A stretch of DNA of 64,000 bases from Cystobacterineae bacterium (GTDB lineage Bacteria > Myxococcota > Myxococcia > Myxococcales > Myxococcaceae), in assembly GCA_009781495.1 (NCBI GenBank), contig WQYA01000006.1, positions 1 through 64,000 on the forward strand, in the 5' to 3' direction. Made by a program: the position numbers and the translations under genes. The notes under the pieces were generated by a model, which saw only the letters and a list, made by a program, of their open reading frames with translations, was not told the origin of the DNA and searched no databases. Shown here one piece after another: positions 53,274-62,808 of this stretch (position 1 is its first letter; each line of letters opens with the position of its first letter).

Positions 53274-55043
53274 TCAGGCAACACTCTGCGCAACCGGCAA
53301 GGTGAAATGAAACGTGGAACCCTTGCCCGGCGTGCTCTCCACGGAAACCCACCCATGCATGGCTTCTACGAGGTGTTTGACAATGGATAAACCAAGCCCT
53401 GTGCCTCCCACTTCACGCGAACGCCCAGCATCCACTCTATAGAAGCGCTCAAACAAGCGAGGAAGATGTTGGGCTTCAATACCCTGACCTGCATCCCTCA
53501 CCGACACGCGCACAAATTCATGCAACACCTCAACCCCAATGTGCACAGGCGTGTCTTCGGCGCCATATTTTATCGCATTGTCCAAAAGGTTGGAGAGCAC
53601 CTGTTCCAACCTTCTTCTGTCTGCGCGAACAAATGGCGTGCTTTCTGGAATTGCTTTTGAAAAACGCATGCTCTTGGCATCGGCTTGTTTTTGAAACATC
53701 GACAGCGTCTGCGAAATGCTGTCTTCCAAATCAACGTCTTCCAGGGCCAGTCTAAATTCTTTGGACTCAATGTGAGAGAAGTCGAGCAAGTCCTCCACGA
53801 GTTGATGCAAACGCTCGGTGTTCCGCTCAATAATGCCAATAAACTCATCCGAGAGTTCCGGTTGAACTTCAACAATTCTGCGCAGCGTTTCTGCGGATGA
53901 ACGCACAGCGGCAATGGGCGTGCGAAGCTCGTGTGAAACGTTTGCAACAAAATCTCGACGCAAGGTTTCAAGACGACGCAAGTCTGTCACATCCACGAAG
54001 ACAGCCAACATTCCTTGTGGCTCTCCTTTGAATGCGGACGCATGGACCAACAAGCGCCGAGAATGGACCTCAAATTCAGCGGAAACCGGCTCTGTTGAAA
54101 ACTTGGCCTCGTCCATAATCCGCTTCAATGTCGCGTTGCGGATAAGCTCAAGTTGGGACTTTCCGGTCACATCCACACTCAAGTGGAGCAAATTGCGCAA
54201 CGCCATGTTTGCAAACACCACGCGCCCATCCTTGCCAAGCAACAAAACACCTTCCTGCATCCCTTCCAAAACCCGGTTCATCAAATCGCGCTCTTTCCTG
54301 AGCTCATCCAGCGCATTTTGAAGCTCACTTGCAAGTTGGTTTAACACGCGGCCCAGTTCCGCAAACTCGTCTCTGCCTTCTATGTGCGTGCGCTCAGTCA
54401 AATCTCCTGAGGCCATTTTTCTCGCTGAGCTGGTCAATCGTCGGACATTTTTCGACATCCAAAAAGACAAAAAAATCGTCAAAAAAACCGAAACCAGAAA
54501 AGCAATTCCTGTGGCGCTCAAAATGGAGTTGCGCAGATTTTTCAGAGCGAGCTCAACTTCCGTCAGCGGTTTTGCAAAACGAATGGCACCCACCACAACA
54601 CCCTCCCTCTGAAACGGAACTGCCATATAAATCATCCGTTGCTTCAGCGTGCTGCTCCAGCGGACAGAAAAGCCTTGCCCACCCGAAAAAGCTTGCTGTA
54701 CTTCCGGTCTGTCGGCATGCGCTTGGGCATGCGCAATTTCGCTCATGTCCATTCCAGAGTCGCCGAGAACGGTCCCATCTTTCAGAAGAATGGTTACCCG
54801 GCCTTCTCCACGAGCACTCAAATCATCCGCAAGAGCCTTCCACTGGGTCTGTTCATCAAAGCTTGCTTCAAAAGCCGAGGCTTCTTTTTCCAGGAAGTTG
54901 AGGCGAACCTGCAAGTCATTTCGAATTCGAGCGGTTAAATCCGCATCCAACACCCGGGACAAATAGGTGTCTGCAACAAGAAACGAAACCACCAACACAG
55001 CAACCACAACAAGAAACAACTTGGAACGCATGTCCAACTTCAC
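53274..55043 (-). CDS. phoR: Phosphate sensor histidine kinase PhoR
   Basis: 589 residues: membrane segment about 10-30, periplasmic domain to about 160, second segment about 163-185, HAMP, PAS, then HisKA ([12 protein letters not shown]) and HATPase ([37 protein letters not shown]). It overlaps phoB by 4 bases. Unlike the E. coli PhoR it has a large periplasmic domain. Confidence 0.92.
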   Translation of the reverse strand: MKLDMRSKLFLVVVAVLVVSFLVADTYLSRVLDADLTARIRNDLQVRLNFLEKEASAFEASFDEQTQWKALADDLSARGEGRVTILLKDGTVLGDSGMDMSEIAHAQAHADRPEVQQAFSGGQGFSVRWSSTLKQRMIYMAVPFQREGVVVGAIRFAKPLTEVELALKNLRNSILSATGIAFLVSVFLTIFLSFWMSKNVRRLTSSARKMASGDLTERTHIEGRDEFAELGRVLNQLASELQNALDELRKERDLMNRVLEGMQEGVLLLGKDGRVVFANMALRNLLHLSVDVTGKSQLELIRNATLKRIMDEAKFSTEPVSAEFEVHSRRLLVHASAFKGEPQGMLAVFVDVTDLRRLETLRRDFVANVSHELRTPIAAVRSSAETLRRIVEVQPELSDEFIGIIERNTERLHQLVEDLLDFSHIESKEFRLALEDVDLEDSISQTLSMFQKQADAKSMRFSKAIPESTPFVRADRRRLEQVLSNLLDNAIKYGAEDTPVHIGVEVLHEFVRVSVRDAGQGIEAQHLPRLFERFYRVDAGRSREVGGTGLGLSIVKHLVEAMHGWVSVESTPGKGSTFHFTLPVAQSVA

Positions 55044-55738
55044 AAATCATCCTCTTTGGGCAATTCTGCAAAACGATAACCAACGCCGCGGATGGTTTCA
55101 ATATAGTCCCCCGCCAGCCCAATTTTCTCACGCAAGCGCTTGACGTGCGTATCCACAGTCCTCGTGGTGATGTCCGCCTCTATCCCCCAAACATTATCCA
55201 AAAGCGACGTGCGACTTTGTACACGGTTTTTGCGCTCATAAAGCGTTACCAACAGCCTGAATTCAATCGCCGTTAATTCAACCTCCTTCCCATCCACAAA
55301 AACCCTGTGCGCCTCCCGCTCTATGCACAGCTTTCCAAACCGAATGGGCAATGGGGCAACACCCTCCCCTCGGGCCCTCCTCAGAATGGCGTCCAGGCGC
55401 AACAACAACTCCCGGACACTGAATGGCTTTGTGAGGTAGTCGTCAGCCCCCAATTCAAACCCGAGAATCCTGTCAATCTCCTCACCCTTCGCTGTTAACA
55501 TCAGAATGGGAATGGATTGAGTCGCAGCATCCTTCTTGAGAATTTTGCAAACTTCCGTTCCCGCAATGTCCGGCAACATCAAATCCAAAATGATAAACTC
55601 CGGGGACCTCTCTCGCGCAAGTTGAATTCCTTGGCGACCACGAAGCGCAGAGGAAACTTCGTGGCCCGCTTGGCGCAAATTGAATTCCAGAATTCTTTGC
55701 AAATCCGTTTCGTCTTCTATGACCAATATGTGAGCCAT
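55040..55738 (-). CDS. phoB: Phosphate response regulator PhoB
   Basis: 232 residues: receiver domain with acidic pair (VIEDE), phospho-acceptor Asp in FIILDLMLPD, and Lys in YLTKPF; C-terminal winged-helix DNA-binding domain (TAIEFRLLVTLYER, TVDTHVKRLREKIG). Start at MAHILVIED; the longer frame upstream was rejected as it covers the Pho box. Confidence 0.94.
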   Translation of the reverse strand: MAHILVIEDETDLQRILEFNLRQAGHEVSSALRGRQGIQLARERSPEFIILDLMLPDIAGTEVCKILKKDAATQSIPILMLTAKGEEIDRILGFELGADDYLTKPFSVRELLLRLDAILRRARGEGVAPLPIRFGKLCIEREAHRVFVDGKEVELTAIEFRLLVTLYERKNRVQSRTSLLDNVWGIEADITTRTVDTHVKRLREKIGLAGDYIETIRGVGYRFAELPKEDDL

Positions 55739-55765
55739 CTTAAGTTTTGAGCTATGCTCTCTTTT

Positions 55766-55794
55766 GTTACGTTTTGATGACACGAGGGTAACAA
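55766..55794 (-). promoter_or_regulatory. Triple Pho box upstream of phoB
   Basis: On the minus strand three half-sites spaced by 11 bases: TTGTTAC-CCTC-GTGTCAT-CAAA-ACGTAAC, followed about 10 bases later by ATAGCT as a possible -10. Suggests autoregulation of phoB. Confidence 0.75.
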
Positions 55795-55857
55795 ACGGTC
55801 GACAAGCGCCTGCTCCCTCCCCGCCACCGCCCCCCACTTCCCTATGCCCCACGTGGC

Positions 55858-57120
55858 CTAGGAGCCTTGCTCCAAAGCCGGAAATTCCAGGCCTTCAATT
55901 TCTTGCATGGACTTGCCCGCTATCCCTTGCAAGTCCCCATACATTCCAAGCGTCGCCTCAACCACCTTGCCAATTTGCATCTCCCGCTTGGCCCATTGCT
56001 TCATCATGGCTTTGCGCTCCTTTTCCAAATCCTCCTGCATCAGAGAAAAGGCTTCCACAATGGCTTCTATGCGTTGACGAAAACCAGAGCCCATGAGGTA
56101 TTGGTAAACCATTTCTGTCTTCGTCTGTTTCCCTGCAGAAGCTTGTTGGGCCATGCCAACTTGAAGCAATGCATGACGAAGGCTGGTTGCCAATGGAAGC
56201 ACCACGCGAGGACTCGCAACCCATATGCCTTCTATAAAATCAAATGTGTCCATGCCCTTCGGGAGGACTTGGCTGATGAGCACCGCAACTTCGGCCTTCG
56301 CCGCACGCTGGTCTTCGCGTAATTTTGAAAGCCAAGTCTCATGCCAATTCTTCGTGCGCTTCGCTTCCCAAAGAATGAGGCCACAAGCCTGGCCACTTTG
56401 AGTGTAGACATATTGCAGCAGGTCCCCACCCCATTCGCCTTTGGGAACAGGTTGAATAGAATCCGTGGGGAACGCGTCTTTGAGACATTTTTCAAGCTCC
56501 AACTCTTGGACTTCGCCTTGCAACTGCTGAGAGCCTTGCTCCGCTTTCTGCTTCAGTTCTTCAATTTTCTTCTGCATGGAAACGATGAGTTGCTCCCGCT
56601 CCATCGCCTTTAGCCTAAACCCCTCCTCTAATTCTTTTTGAGCTAAAAAACGTACTTTCTCTAACTCCTCCGAAATACGTTTCTCAATGGTCAGCTCGAC
56701 TTCCCTTTTGGCATCGTCCAGCTCCCTTTGCTTTTTCATGAATTCCGCTTGCGTCTTTTGCGCCTCAGTCAACTTCTCATTCTGCACTTTCAATACCGTC
56801 TGCACCTCCACCAACTCCTGCGCCTTCTTCTCAAACTCCGCAGCCCAAACGCGTTTGGCTTTCTCAGACTCTTCAGCCACCAGCTGCGTGCGCTCTTCCT
56901 TCAGACGCGAAAGCACCTGCTCCTCTATGCTGTGCTTGGCCTTCGCTATTTGTTTTTCTTTTTCGAGAATGTTTTCTTCACGCAATAAAATATCTTTTTC
57001 TTGCTTGGCCAACTTTGCTTCAAATTGCTGCCGCGTGGCAGCAACCAGCGGAGCAGCCAAAGACTCCGTGAGACGAATCTCTGTCTTGCAATTTGGACAA
57101 ACAAGCTTGGGCTCTGTCAT
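55858..57120 (-). CDS. DUF2130 coiled-coil protein
   Basis: 420 residues. Zinc-like CPNC near the N-terminus (LVCPNCKTEIRL), a long Glu/Lys/Gln-rich coiled coil (about 30-210), then the DUF2130 core (ECLKDAFPTDSIQPVPKGEWGGD is abbreviated here to LKDAFPTDSI and KGEWGGDLLQ; ILWEAKRTKNW). The core resembles a nuclease-like fold, role unknown. The ATG at 57120 follows GGAGAG; the longer frame was rejected. Confidence 0.85.
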   Translation of the reverse strand: MTEPKLVCPNCKTEIRLTESLAAPLVAATRQQFEAKLAKQEKDILLREENILEKEKQIAKAKHSIEEQVLSRLKEERTQLVAEESEKAKRVWAAEFEKKAQELVEVQTVLKVQNEKLTEAQKTQAEFMKKQRELDDAKREVELTIEKRISEELEKVRFLAQKELEEGFRLKAMEREQLIVSMQKKIEELKQKAEQGSQQLQGEVQELELEKCLKDAFPTDSIQPVPKGEWGGDLLQYVYTQSGQACGLILWEAKRTKNWHETWLSKLREDQRAAKAEVAVLISQVLPKGMDTFDFIEGIWVASPRVVLPLATSLRHALLQVGMAQQASAGKQTKTEMVYQYLMGSGFRQRIEAIVEAFSLMQEDLEKERKAMMKQWAKREMQIGKVVEATLGMYGDLQGIAGKSMQEIEGLEFPALEQGS

Positions 57121-57175
57121 GTTGCTCTCCGGCGATAAAAGCGTTTTTAGCTCAACATGTTCAGGCAGGCCACCC

Positions 57176-58153
57176 TCACCTGCTCTGCTCCGCCTCAACC
57201 AACAGGCGAGCAACATCTTCCGCCGCATGTTTCGCTCGCCAACGCAGGAGGCGGGCGGCCTTCTCCGGGTTTGCGCTGCTTATGGCAATATCCGAAGGAC
57301 GCATTGCAGCTCTGTTTTGTTGGACATGCTCTTCCCAGTTAAGGCCGCAACATTTGAAGACAGTGGCCGTAAATTCCCTCAAAGAACAGGTGCGGCCGGT
57401 GGCGATAATATAATCATCCGCAATTTCGCTCTGCAGCATGGCCCACATGGCTTCCACATATTCAGGCGCCCAACCCCAGTCACGAACAATGTCCATATTG
57501 CCAAGAATCAGCGTCTCCCTTGCACCAGCAGCAATACGACATGCGGTGCGTACTATTTTTTGTGTGACGAAGCGTTCTGAACGCAAGGGGGATTCATGAC
57601 TGAACAGGATTCCGGAGCAAGCAAAGAGGCCATAGGCCTCACGGTAGTTGGCTACCTGCCAGAAAGCGGCGGCTTTGCCCACGGCATAGGGACTAAGAGG
57701 ATGGAAAGGTGTTGTCTCAGTCGCCGGCTCCAACGTGTTGCCAAAACACTCACTGGAGCCAGCATTGTAATAGCGGATTTTCCCCCCCAGAAAGCGAATG
57801 GCCTCAAGCAGCGTCAGGTTGGCTGTGCCTATGCTGGAAAAAGTGTCCACCGGCTGCTCAAAAGAAAGCCCTACCGAGCTTTGCCCGGAGAGGTTGTATA
57901 TTTCATGCGGCTGCGCCTTGGTAATGGCAACAAGGACGCTGCGGAAATCAGCCGGGTTGGCCGACAAAGTCTGCACAGCATCCTGAATGCCCAATGCACG
58001 CAAATTGGCGAATGAAGCGAACTGCGTATCGCGTGACGCACCAAAAACCCTATAGCCCTTGTCCAGCAAAAAACGCGCGAGATAGGCGCCATCCTGACCG
58101 GAAACACCGAAAATCAATGCATGCTTGGTTATGCGTGCGTCCTGCATGGTCAT
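57176..58153 (-). CDS. GDP-mannose 4,6-dehydratase-like SDR (second copy)
   Basis: 325 residues: dinucleotide motif [30 protein letters not shown], catalytic SSE and [15 protein letters not shown]. It is closely parallel to Gmd along its length but shorter and more divergent, so may be a GDP-hexose-modifying paralogue (such as an RMD-type reductase). Its ATG overlaps the gmd stop by 4 bases. Confidence 0.8.
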   Translation of the reverse strand: MTMQDARITKHALIFGVSGQDGAYLARFLLDKGYRVFGASRDTQFASFANLRALGIQDAVQTLSANPADFRSVLVAITKAQPHEIYNLSGQSSVGLSFEQPVDTFSSIGTANLTLLEAIRFLGGKIRYYNAGSSECFGNTLEPATETTPFHPLSPYAVGKAAAFWQVANYREAYGLFACSGILFSHESPLRSERFVTQKIVRTACRIAAGARETLILGNMDIVRDWGWAPEYVEAMWAMLQSEIADDYIIATGRTCSLREFTATVFKCCGLNWEEHVQQNRAAMRPSDIAISSANPEKAARLLRWRAKHAAEDVARLLVEAEQSR

Positions 58154-59355
58154 TCCTTCGTTTCATGCACGGCAAAACCTGTCTGCAGGCACAGGCTGTC
58201 ACGCCGAGCGCCAGCAAAATCTTCCTCCACCATTTCACGCACCAAATCAACAAATGGGGTTTGGGGCTGCCAACCCAACTTTTCGCGAGCCTTTGCCGCA
58301 TCACCAAGCAGGGTTTCCACTTCTGTGGGCCTGAAATAACGAGAATCTACACGCACAATGACCGAACCGGGCCGCAGAGCAGGATTGTTGTTCAACTTGG
58401 CAAGAATATTGTTGAAAAAAGCCTTATGGGTTGCACTCTCTTCTCCGGCGGCCTGGCGTTCTATCAAATCAATTAAGGGGCGCTGGTCAAAAACAACCAC
58501 CCTTCCCACTTCATTCACCCCCTCACCTTCCCAAGCAAGCGTCAAACCCAAGGTAGATGCTGCCAGTTCAATGAATTCACGCACCGAATGCTGTTCTCCC
58601 GTGGCGATGACATAATCCTCAGGCTTGTCCTGTTGGAGCATCAGCCACATCATCTCCACATAGTCCTGGGCATGGCCCCAGTCGCGTAGGACGCTCAAAT
58701 TGCCCATATAAAGACAATCATCCAAACCCAGGACGATGCGCGGAAGGGCACGGGTGATTTTGCGTGTAACAAAGGTTTCGCCCCGCAGGGGGGATTCGTG
58801 GTTGAAGAGGATACCGTTACAGGCATATATGCCATAGGCCTCACGGTAGTTAACCGTAACCCAATAGCCATAGAGTTTAGCGCAGGCATAGGGGGAGCGG
58901 GGATAGAACGGGGTAGTTTCTTTTTGGGGCACTTCCTGTACAAGGCCATATAGCTCAGAGGTAGAGGCCTGGTAGACACGGGTTTTCTTTTCCAAGCCCA
59001 GGAGGCGGACGGCTTCCAAAACGCGCAAAGTGCCAAGGCCATCGACATCGGCCGTGTATTCCGGCAACTCGAAGGAAACCCGCACATGGCTTTGAGCGCC
59101 GAGGTTATATATTTCGTCGGGCTGAATTTCCTGCACCAGGCGGATGATATTCGTGCTGTCCGTCAAATCGCCATAATGCAGAAAAAAGCGTTTATCCTTG
59201 ACATGCGCACCCTGGTAAATGTCGTCTAGGCGCTGGGTATTGAAGAGCGAGGAGCGGCGTTTCATGCCGTGGACCTCATAGCCCTTGGCAAGCAACAACC
59301 GCGCCAAATAGGCGCCGTCCTGGCCGGTTATGCCCGTAATCAGTGCTTTTTTCAT
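58150..59355 (-). CDS. gmd: GDP-mannose 4,6-dehydratase
   Basis: 401 residues: [52 protein letters not shown] and [20 protein letters not shown], all Gmd hallmarks, with catalytic Thr/Ser-Glu-Tyr-Lys set intact. Longer than usual at the C-terminus. Makes GDP-4-keto-6-deoxymannose for fucose, rhamnose or perosamine in surface polysaccharide. Confidence 0.93.
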   Translation of the reverse strand: MKKALITGITGQDGAYLARLLLAKGYEVHGMKRRSSLFNTQRLDDIYQGAHVKDKRFFLHYGDLTDSTNIIRLVQEIQPDEIYNLGAQSHVRVSFELPEYTADVDGLGTLRVLEAVRLLGLEKKTRVYQASTSELYGLVQEVPQKETTPFYPRSPYACAKLYGYWVTVNYREAYGIYACNGILFNHESPLRGETFVTRKITRALPRIVLGLDDCLYMGNLSVLRDWGHAQDYVEMMWLMLQQDKPEDYVIATGEQHSVREFIELAASTLGLTLAWEGEGVNEVGRVVVFDQRPLIDLIERQAAGEESATHKAFFNNILAKLNNNPALRPGSVIVRVDSRYFRPTEVETLLGDAAKAREKLGWQPQTPFVDLVREMVEEDFAGARRDSLCLQTGFAVHETKE

Positions 59356-59933
59356 GTTAGGTATTCCACAAAGAAAGTGTTGAAGTTAGAAAACTCAAGT
59401 TGCCTTTAGACCAGAGAGGCTTCAAAAACACGATAAATTTCATTATGTGCAGACTTGTTTTGGGTGAGGGCGGTGTGTCAAATCATGTGGATATATTGAC
59501 GGAGGTCCCCCAAAACCCGCGGGAGCAACCTCGGCCCGAGAGGCCATATGCTAAGGCAATAAGGGGTGACGGCTTGGGAGCCTTCTGCTAAATGAGCGAG
59601 CCTGGACCACACGTATTTCACCCAATAGGAGATAGGAGAACGTGGGGATGTTTGTTCTGTTGAAAAAAAACAATCAAGATCCTACCTTGCCCATTTGTCT
59701 AGCTATAGCAGAAAGGCTTGTTCGCAAAAATTTCGGCTCACAAGTTGATGGGTGCGATGCCAAGCAAAAGCTTCGAACAGCTCGCCAGAACGGCTGGCTT
59801 GGATATTTGCCATGCATTGAAAAGACGGCTGGATACACCTTGAATCCTCTAGTCGAATCCGGGCGATGTTTCTTTGGGGGCCTTCCACAGAAACACCTCC
59901 CGGATATTTCCAACCACTGTGAAAGAGTTCGAC
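59356..59933. other. Intergenic region of the divergent polysaccharide genes
   Basis: 578 bases between the minus-strand gmd and the plus-strand pyruvyltransferase-like gene. A 103-residue plus-strand frame (59642-59953) has no recognised similarity and overlaps the next gene; I do not call it. No clear JUMPStart/ops element was found. Confidence 0.4.
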
Positions 59934-62417
59934 ATGAGAATAGCCCTACTTAACGATACGGCGGCGGAGGCACATTGGGGCTGCAACGCCGTATCGGATG
60001 CACATGCTCGAATGTTGGGCCGCGCAGGACACGAAGTGGCCGAACGTTTCTTTATCGGCTGGAACCACGGCATTTCGAAACCGTGGGAACCTTCCTCCGT
60101 CGATCATCTGCTACGCGATGACAGTTTTCGGCAGCGCATAGAGGGTGTTGATGCAGTTGTCCTGAACGGTGAAGGCACCCTACATCACACCAACGGACTC
60201 GCGTGGCTGGCCGCACTTGGTGCTGCTCAGCGATTGGGAAAAATCACGTTGTTGGTGAATGCCGTTTATCAGGACAGTGAATCTCATGAAGACGTCATCG
60301 CGAAATTGGACGATTTTACTGTGAGAGACATCTATTCGCTCGAATATGCAAAATCGAGAGGGTTGTCGGCAAGACTTGTTCTTGACTCCAGCTACGCTGC
60401 ATCATTCACAAATGACAAACTCGCCGACCTCTCTGGAAAGGTTGTATTGACAGATTGGCATCCCTTTCGAACGAGCGATGTCGGCGAAACCATCAAAAAA
60501 CGTGCCTCGGAACACCATGAAAACGTTTTTTTCTTGCCGTTTGCGCGGGCTGATGCGGCCAGGACATGGAGCAAGGGGCCCGCAACATTGTCTACTGCGG
60601 CAGTATTTCATACCGCTAGACACCATGGGGTCTGTTTTGCCATAAAAGCGAAAGTCCCTTTTGTCGCTCTTCCTTCAAACACCTGGAAAATTGATGGGTT
60701 CTTGAAACAATATGGCCCCAAAATTCCGGTGGTCACTTCGTTTCAGGATTTAAAAGAGGCGGAAGCCTGGGCCATTTCAAACCGAGACTATTATGAAAAC
60801 CTTTTTCTACGAGTATCTGAAGAAATGCCGCTCGACACCTTTCGTTGCCTTGGGGTGGAGGAGAAGGATGAGATGGGAGAGCAGCGGGAAGTTGAGCGAC
60901 TTGCCGTTGACCTCAGCAATTATTCCAAAATGAGCCCTTTAATAAATCAAGAACAGGAAACCCAAGCGTTGTCCAAACGATTCATAGACATGCAAATAAA
61001 GTCCGGAGATAAGCTGCTTAGCCTGTGCGCACCACACACCAACAAAGACAACAATCCATCTCTGTCTGACAGCGTGAAGATGAATGAAGCAGCCATACAA
61101 AAACGCAAAAAACGTTTATTTATCTCAGGCGGACTCTTTTCATTGCTCAACATTTTTACCCTTAGGGAACAATTTCCTGAGGATGCTGAAGATGTTCTTT
61201 TATTGCCAAATGAACCGGGAAGTGAGTTGTTTTTTGATAGTCAACTAAAATTGGCGGAAAAAGGAAATTTTGCCAGGATCTTTCCAACCAATTTTCAAAT
61301 TGATGAGTTAAGGGGGCATATTGATTTTGAAGAAATTGACGAGGTATATACCACCTCAAACGTTCGTGTATATCCAGAAGTTAGAGATAAATTTCGGAAT
61401 GCGAAGTATTTTTTCCATGAAGCAGGGTTGACGTCATACATAAAATATTACAACGACAAGTCAATAAAAGGGGCATTTTTCCAATTAATGCACGACAAAT
61501 TTGGCTTCATCAACGACAATGATATCGACATAAAAAAGCTAGATAAAGATATTTTCTTGAAAATTGCTTCTGATATGTCGTGTTGCTATCCAATTCACAT
61601 ACCTTTTTCAAAGACAGACAAAGTAATATTATTTTTGAGTCAATATATTTTGTTTTTAGGCCTTGGTTCTGAACGAGCCGCTTCTCTATATAAAGAAAGC
61701 ATGCGACGTTTGATCGATCGTGGATATAAACTTATATTTAAGGTTCATCCCCGTCATGCCCTAGAAATTCAAGCCTTATTACGAGATACATTTCCACCAT
61801 CGCATTTGTATTTTTTAGATAATATCCTCCCTTCAGAAATTTATGACTTTGACGTTGTTGCGGTTGTATCCTTTTCATCCGGCGGTTTGCTTACAATGAG
61901 CCACCTATACGACCTCCCCGCATTCCATATCGATTTTGACGCTGATTTTAATCTTGAACTCGAAAAATTCTTCCCGCGAGTTATCAGGGAATATACACCA
62001 AGCTTTGAAATTCTTTTGGGAAATGCTGCAGACAAAGCAAAAAATGAATGTCAGAAAATTTTGTGCGAAGTGTTTAATAAGTTCATGTCTGAGAAACCTT
62101 TGCTTTCTGATAATAAAAAATTGAAAGAAGGTCTGGATAACATTGTTGATCTTGCAAAGCATCAACTTGTTAAAAACCAGAAAGCGGCAATAACACATCG
62201 TCTTACGGAAACAGAACATCGCCTCGCAGAAACAGCACACCGTCTTGCAGAAACAGAACACCGTCTCGCAGAAACAGAACACTGTCTTAACAAAACCAGC
62301 GCACAACTCAATGTCGTCTTGACGTCGCGTTCTTGGTATCTGACAAAACCTCTGCGTTTTTTGGGTCGATTGCTACGCAGACTGCTCGGCCGTGGCAACC
62401 GAAAAGGTGACACGTGA
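59934..62417 (+). CDS. Fusion: polysaccharide pyruvyltransferase-like + polysialyltransferase-like protein
   Basis: 827 residues. Residues about 1-310 look like a polysaccharide pyruvyltransferase (LNDTAAEAHWGCNAVSDAH, VLNGEGTLHH, ATLSTAAVFHTARHHGVCFA). From about 384 a second domain resembles the alpha-2,8-polysialyltransferase family with KVHPRH and VVSFSSGGLL; the D/E-D/E-G motif is EAG here. The C-terminus has four heptads HRLAETE and ends SRSWYLTKPLR and a basic helix, typical of glycosyltransferase membrane-tether tails. AT content rises sharply at the domain join. Likely a surface-polymer glycosyltransferase; function inferred. Confidence 0.65.
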   Translation: MRIALLNDTAAEAHWGCNAVSDAHARMLGRAGHEVAERFFIGWNHGISKPWEPSSVDHLLRDDSFRQRIEGVDAVVLNGEGTLHHTNGLAWLAALGAAQRLGKITLLVNAVYQDSESHEDVIAKLDDFTVRDIYSLEYAKSRGLSARLVLDSSYAASFTNDKLADLSGKVVLTDWHPFRTSDVGETIKKRASEHHENVFFLPFARADAARTWSKGPATLSTAAVFHTARHHGVCFAIKAKVPFVALPSNTWKIDGFLKQYGPKIPVVTSFQDLKEAEAWAISNRDYYENLFLRVSEEMPLDTFRCLGVEEKDEMGEQREVERLAVDLSNYSKMSPLINQEQETQALSKRFIDMQIKSGDKLLSLCAPHTNKDNNPSLSDSVKMNEAAIQKRKKRLFISGGLFSLLNIFTLREQFPEDAEDVLLLPNEPGSELFFDSQLKLAEKGNFARIFPTNFQIDELRGHIDFEEIDEVYTTSNVRVYPEVRDKFRNAKYFFHEAGLTSYIKYYNDKSIKGAFFQLMHDKFGFINDNDIDIKKLDKDIFLKIASDMSCCYPIHIPFSKTDKVILFLSQYILFLGLGSERAASLYKESMRRLIDRGYKLIFKVHPRHALEIQALLRDTFPPSHLYFLDNILPSEIYDFDVVAVVSFSSGGLLTMSHLYDLPAFHIDFDADFNLELEKFFPRVIREYTPSFEILLGNAADKAKNECQKILCEVFNKFMSEKPLLSDNKKLKEGLDNIVDLAKHQLVKNQKAAITHRLTETEHRLAETAHRLAETEHRLAETEHCLNKTSAQLNVVLTSRSWYLTKPLRFLGRLLRRLLGRGNRKGDT
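61084..62010 (+). repeat. Direct repeat, copy A (polysialyltransferase-like domain)
   Basis: Matches 62824-63750 at a constant offset of 1740 bases with no gaps at the points checked. The first 36 bases are almost identical (GAATGAAGCAGCCATACAAA). Confidence 0.85.
62196..62288 (+). repeat. 21-base tandem repeat (HRLAETE heptads)
   Basis: Four full units starting at 62196, 62217, 62238 and 62259 plus a partial fifth, encoding a coiled-coil heptad near the fusion protein's C-terminus. In-frame copy-number change is possible. Confidence 0.85.
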
Positions 62418-62808
62418 AGGCGAATATTTCATCGCCTTCGTGCCCTGTTCTGGGTTGTTGTCCAAGCGGACATGGGCGGTTTACGTCAATATTTTCCGAA
62501 ACTTTTTCTGATTATGCAAGCCTACCAATTCCTCGGCTCAGTCCAACATGAGGGCAGGCCCCTTTTTAACCTTCTGACCCAACAGCTTGAGCAACACGAA
62601 CTTTCCGCCTTGCTCTCATATAGCCCGGCTTCCAGAAATTCAGACTGCCGAAGGTGCGCCGGTTTTTATCTGCAAAGAGGAGACGTTATCGTCACAATGT
62701 CATGCAATCAGCCATTCTCTCCGAATAAATATAACGCTAGGTCTTTCTTGTGTTATGCATCTTATTTAGGAGCATTTAGAATATCTCAGTCTTAATAGGA
62801 AATGAGTT
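62418..62808 (+). pseudogene. Possible decayed gene fragment
   Basis: 391 bases without a convincing intact gene. Plus-strand frames look protein-like in pieces: QHEGRPLFNLLTQQLEQHEL in the frame from 62472, then ARLPEIQTAEGAPVFICKEE in another frame near 62625-62690, as if one gene had been frameshifted. No family recognised. It separates the two polysialyltransferase-like copies. Confidence 0.3.

Noticed and set aside
59642-59953. 103-residue plus frame before the pyruvyltransferase-like gene
   Set aside because: Overlaps the start of the next gene and has no recognisable domain or good start site.
62196-62288. Possible CRISPR array from 21-base repeats
   Set aside because: Tandem without spacers and encodes a coiled-coil heptad.
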